The notes below the pieces were generated by a model. It made no database searches. It saw nothing but the letters and a program-made list of their open reading frames with translations, and was not told where the DNA came from. 48,614 nt of DNA from the NCBI GenBank assembly GCA_036897485.1, contig JAYMTF010000157.1, positions 1 through 48,614 of the forward strand. The letters run 5' to 3'. The stretch's first letter is position 1. Every line of letters starts with the position of its first letter. This DNA comes from Pelargonium nanum (Eukaryota > Streptophyta > Magnoliopsida > Geraniales > Geraniaceae). Shown here piece by piece: positions 47,305-48,614 of this stretch. Position numbers and translations under genes: made by a program.

Positions 47305-48614
47305 AGAAACCAAAGAAGAAACTTGAGAGTTTTCATCTTGAGACCCAACACAAGCTTCCAAAGTACTAATGAAAATCTCATGCAGCTAGCATATTGTTCT
47401 TATTTCTGTTTTCCTTGAACAACAGTTAATGGAGTTGAGAATCACATACTAAATGCTTGTCCAAGTGTGACTTTATGCTATTCCATGGTCTCCATTACTG
47501 CACCATATCAAGTGAACTATGCCTATTTGTCATGTTTTCCATGTTTATTGCACACCAGATTCTCTCACTTCCATTTTTACTGTCAACTCTTCTCTTCTTT
47601 GGTGGAAGTGGACTGATATCTAAATTAGTCTTGTTTCTTTTCTGAACTTGCTCCTGAATGATCTCCCTGTTCTAGTTTCATCATCAACATTAGTACATGA
47701 CTACAAGTTCTACACCCATTACCAGGTTGCCAAAAACAATACTTGCAAGTTGCAATGCATTTTTACTTTGTAAGTAAATATTTATTCATTGGTACATTTT
47801 TGGGCAGGTTTTCAGCTCAGAATAAAATTAAAAGAGAAAGGGCAGAGAATACTAGGATATAGGTACTATGGGTGTTGGGCCAAAGTGGAAAAAATGTGAC
47901 TTTATGCTATTACATACTACACCACCATATCAAGTGGTCCAAGTGCAATATGCCTATTTGCCATGTCTCCCATTTCCATTGCTATTGTATTGTTCAACAG
48001 ATTCTTTTAATGTCATATAGCATGACCTGCCCATAACTTTATGCCAACCAATTGCAATATTGAAAGAAAAAAACAAATTGATATGATAAAAAAAATAATG
48101 TTCGAGATTAAATTTGCAATAACAAACGATTTGTTGAATTCGGGCTTTATAACAAGATGTCGGAAAATTATTTGTGTCAAAAACTAATTTACTAAGGTTT
48201 TATTTATAACATAATCATATATTTGTTTTTTTAAACCTATCATGGTTCATGCAATGTTGTTATAACTTGTTAGACTAGTTCAATGAATCAACTTCTATTT
48301 ATTAAAATAGTTTTGAAATGATAAAGTGGCTAACTTGAAGAAATTGAAATGATGAGTTGTATTTTGTTGAAAATTTTATTTGAGAAGGACATTTATTATA
48401 TCTTATTTGAGATATGCAAGTTAATCTCATAAATCACATGTTTTATTTTATATTACCATACTTGTCATCACAAGTAACTTGAATTTTATGCGATGCCACG
48501 AAATTGTATTTATAAGAATAATAAAGTGTATATTTTCTTAAATTAAGGAGAATATATAAAGATTTATATTCTTAATGTTTTTTTTTCTGCCAATCTAATA
48601 TCTAATATATATAT
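47305..48614. other. AT-rich intergenic DNA to the window end
   Basis: After the DUF674 3' UTR no gene is supported. It contains one direct repeat pair, listed separately. The last 550 bases are very AT-rich. Confidence 0.5.
47466..47990. repeat. Direct repeat pair, about 90 bases each
   Basis: 47466-47550 (gtgactttatgctattccat ... caccatatcaagtg ... atgcctatttgtcatg) is matched by 47897-47990 (gtgactttatgctattacat ... caccatatcaagtg ... atgcctatttgccatg) about 430 bases on. No protein or terminal inverted repeat goes with it. Confidence 0.65.

Overview
This window is nuclear DNA of a flowering plant, probably a rosid eudicot. The genes carry spliceosomal GT-AG introns, the intergenic DNA is AT-rich, and the mobile DNA (LINE relics, a CACTA MITE, a Stowaway MITE, tRNA-derived SINE-like copies) is typical of plants. 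All exon models were joined by hand from splice sites and reading frame, without transcript data.

Layout. 1-2593: AT-rich DNA holding a 5'-truncated LINE (- strand) with perfect target-site duplications, into which a second LINE (+ strand) inserted later. 2594-3571 (+): PAR1-family secreted protein. 4150-6518 (-): LisH-domain nuclear-type protein, 7 exons. 8119-11056 (+): plastid NusG-like/KOW protein pTAC13, with a site II promoter cluster. 11057-16719: repeat-rich spacer with a CACTA MITE. 16720-17799 (+): membrane-anchored L-type lectin with an in-frame stop at codon 3. 19458-20051 and 21633-22241 (+): tandem SOUL heme-binding proteins separated by a LINE RNase H relic. 22743-22976 (-): Yos1/IER3IP1-like protein. 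24422-26592 (+): fructokinase-like FLN1. 27341-30215 (-): O-fucosyltransferase-family protein, 8 exons. 30216-39069: about 8.8 kb gene desert with SINE-like copies and one GC-richer island dense in ACGT elements. 39070-42628 (-): SSUH2-like cysteine-rich protein, 7 exons, with a Stowaway MITE in intron 6. 43242-43882 (+): ribosomal protein eL33 (RPL35A). 45712-47304 (+): DUF674 gene split into two ATGA-overlapping reading frames. 47305-48614: AT-rich spacer.

Functional themes. Two nuclear genes for plastid transcription proteins (pTAC13 and FLN1) lie about 13 kb apart. Yos1-like and O-fucosyltransferase proteins belong to the secretory pathway, and PAR1 and the lectin enter it. From memory, the order PAR1, LisH protein, lectin, SOUL, Yos1, FLN1, O-FucT resembles the duplicated Arabidopsis blocks near At2g3797x and At3g540xx, so much of the window looks like an old conserved gene neighbourhood.

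No convincing new multi-gene system is visible. The most interesting items are the two broken or odd genes (lectin stop codon, DUF674 frameshift), the nested LINE insertion with both sets of target-site duplications, the regulatory-looking island at 34540-35110, and the acidic C-terminal part of the LisH protein.
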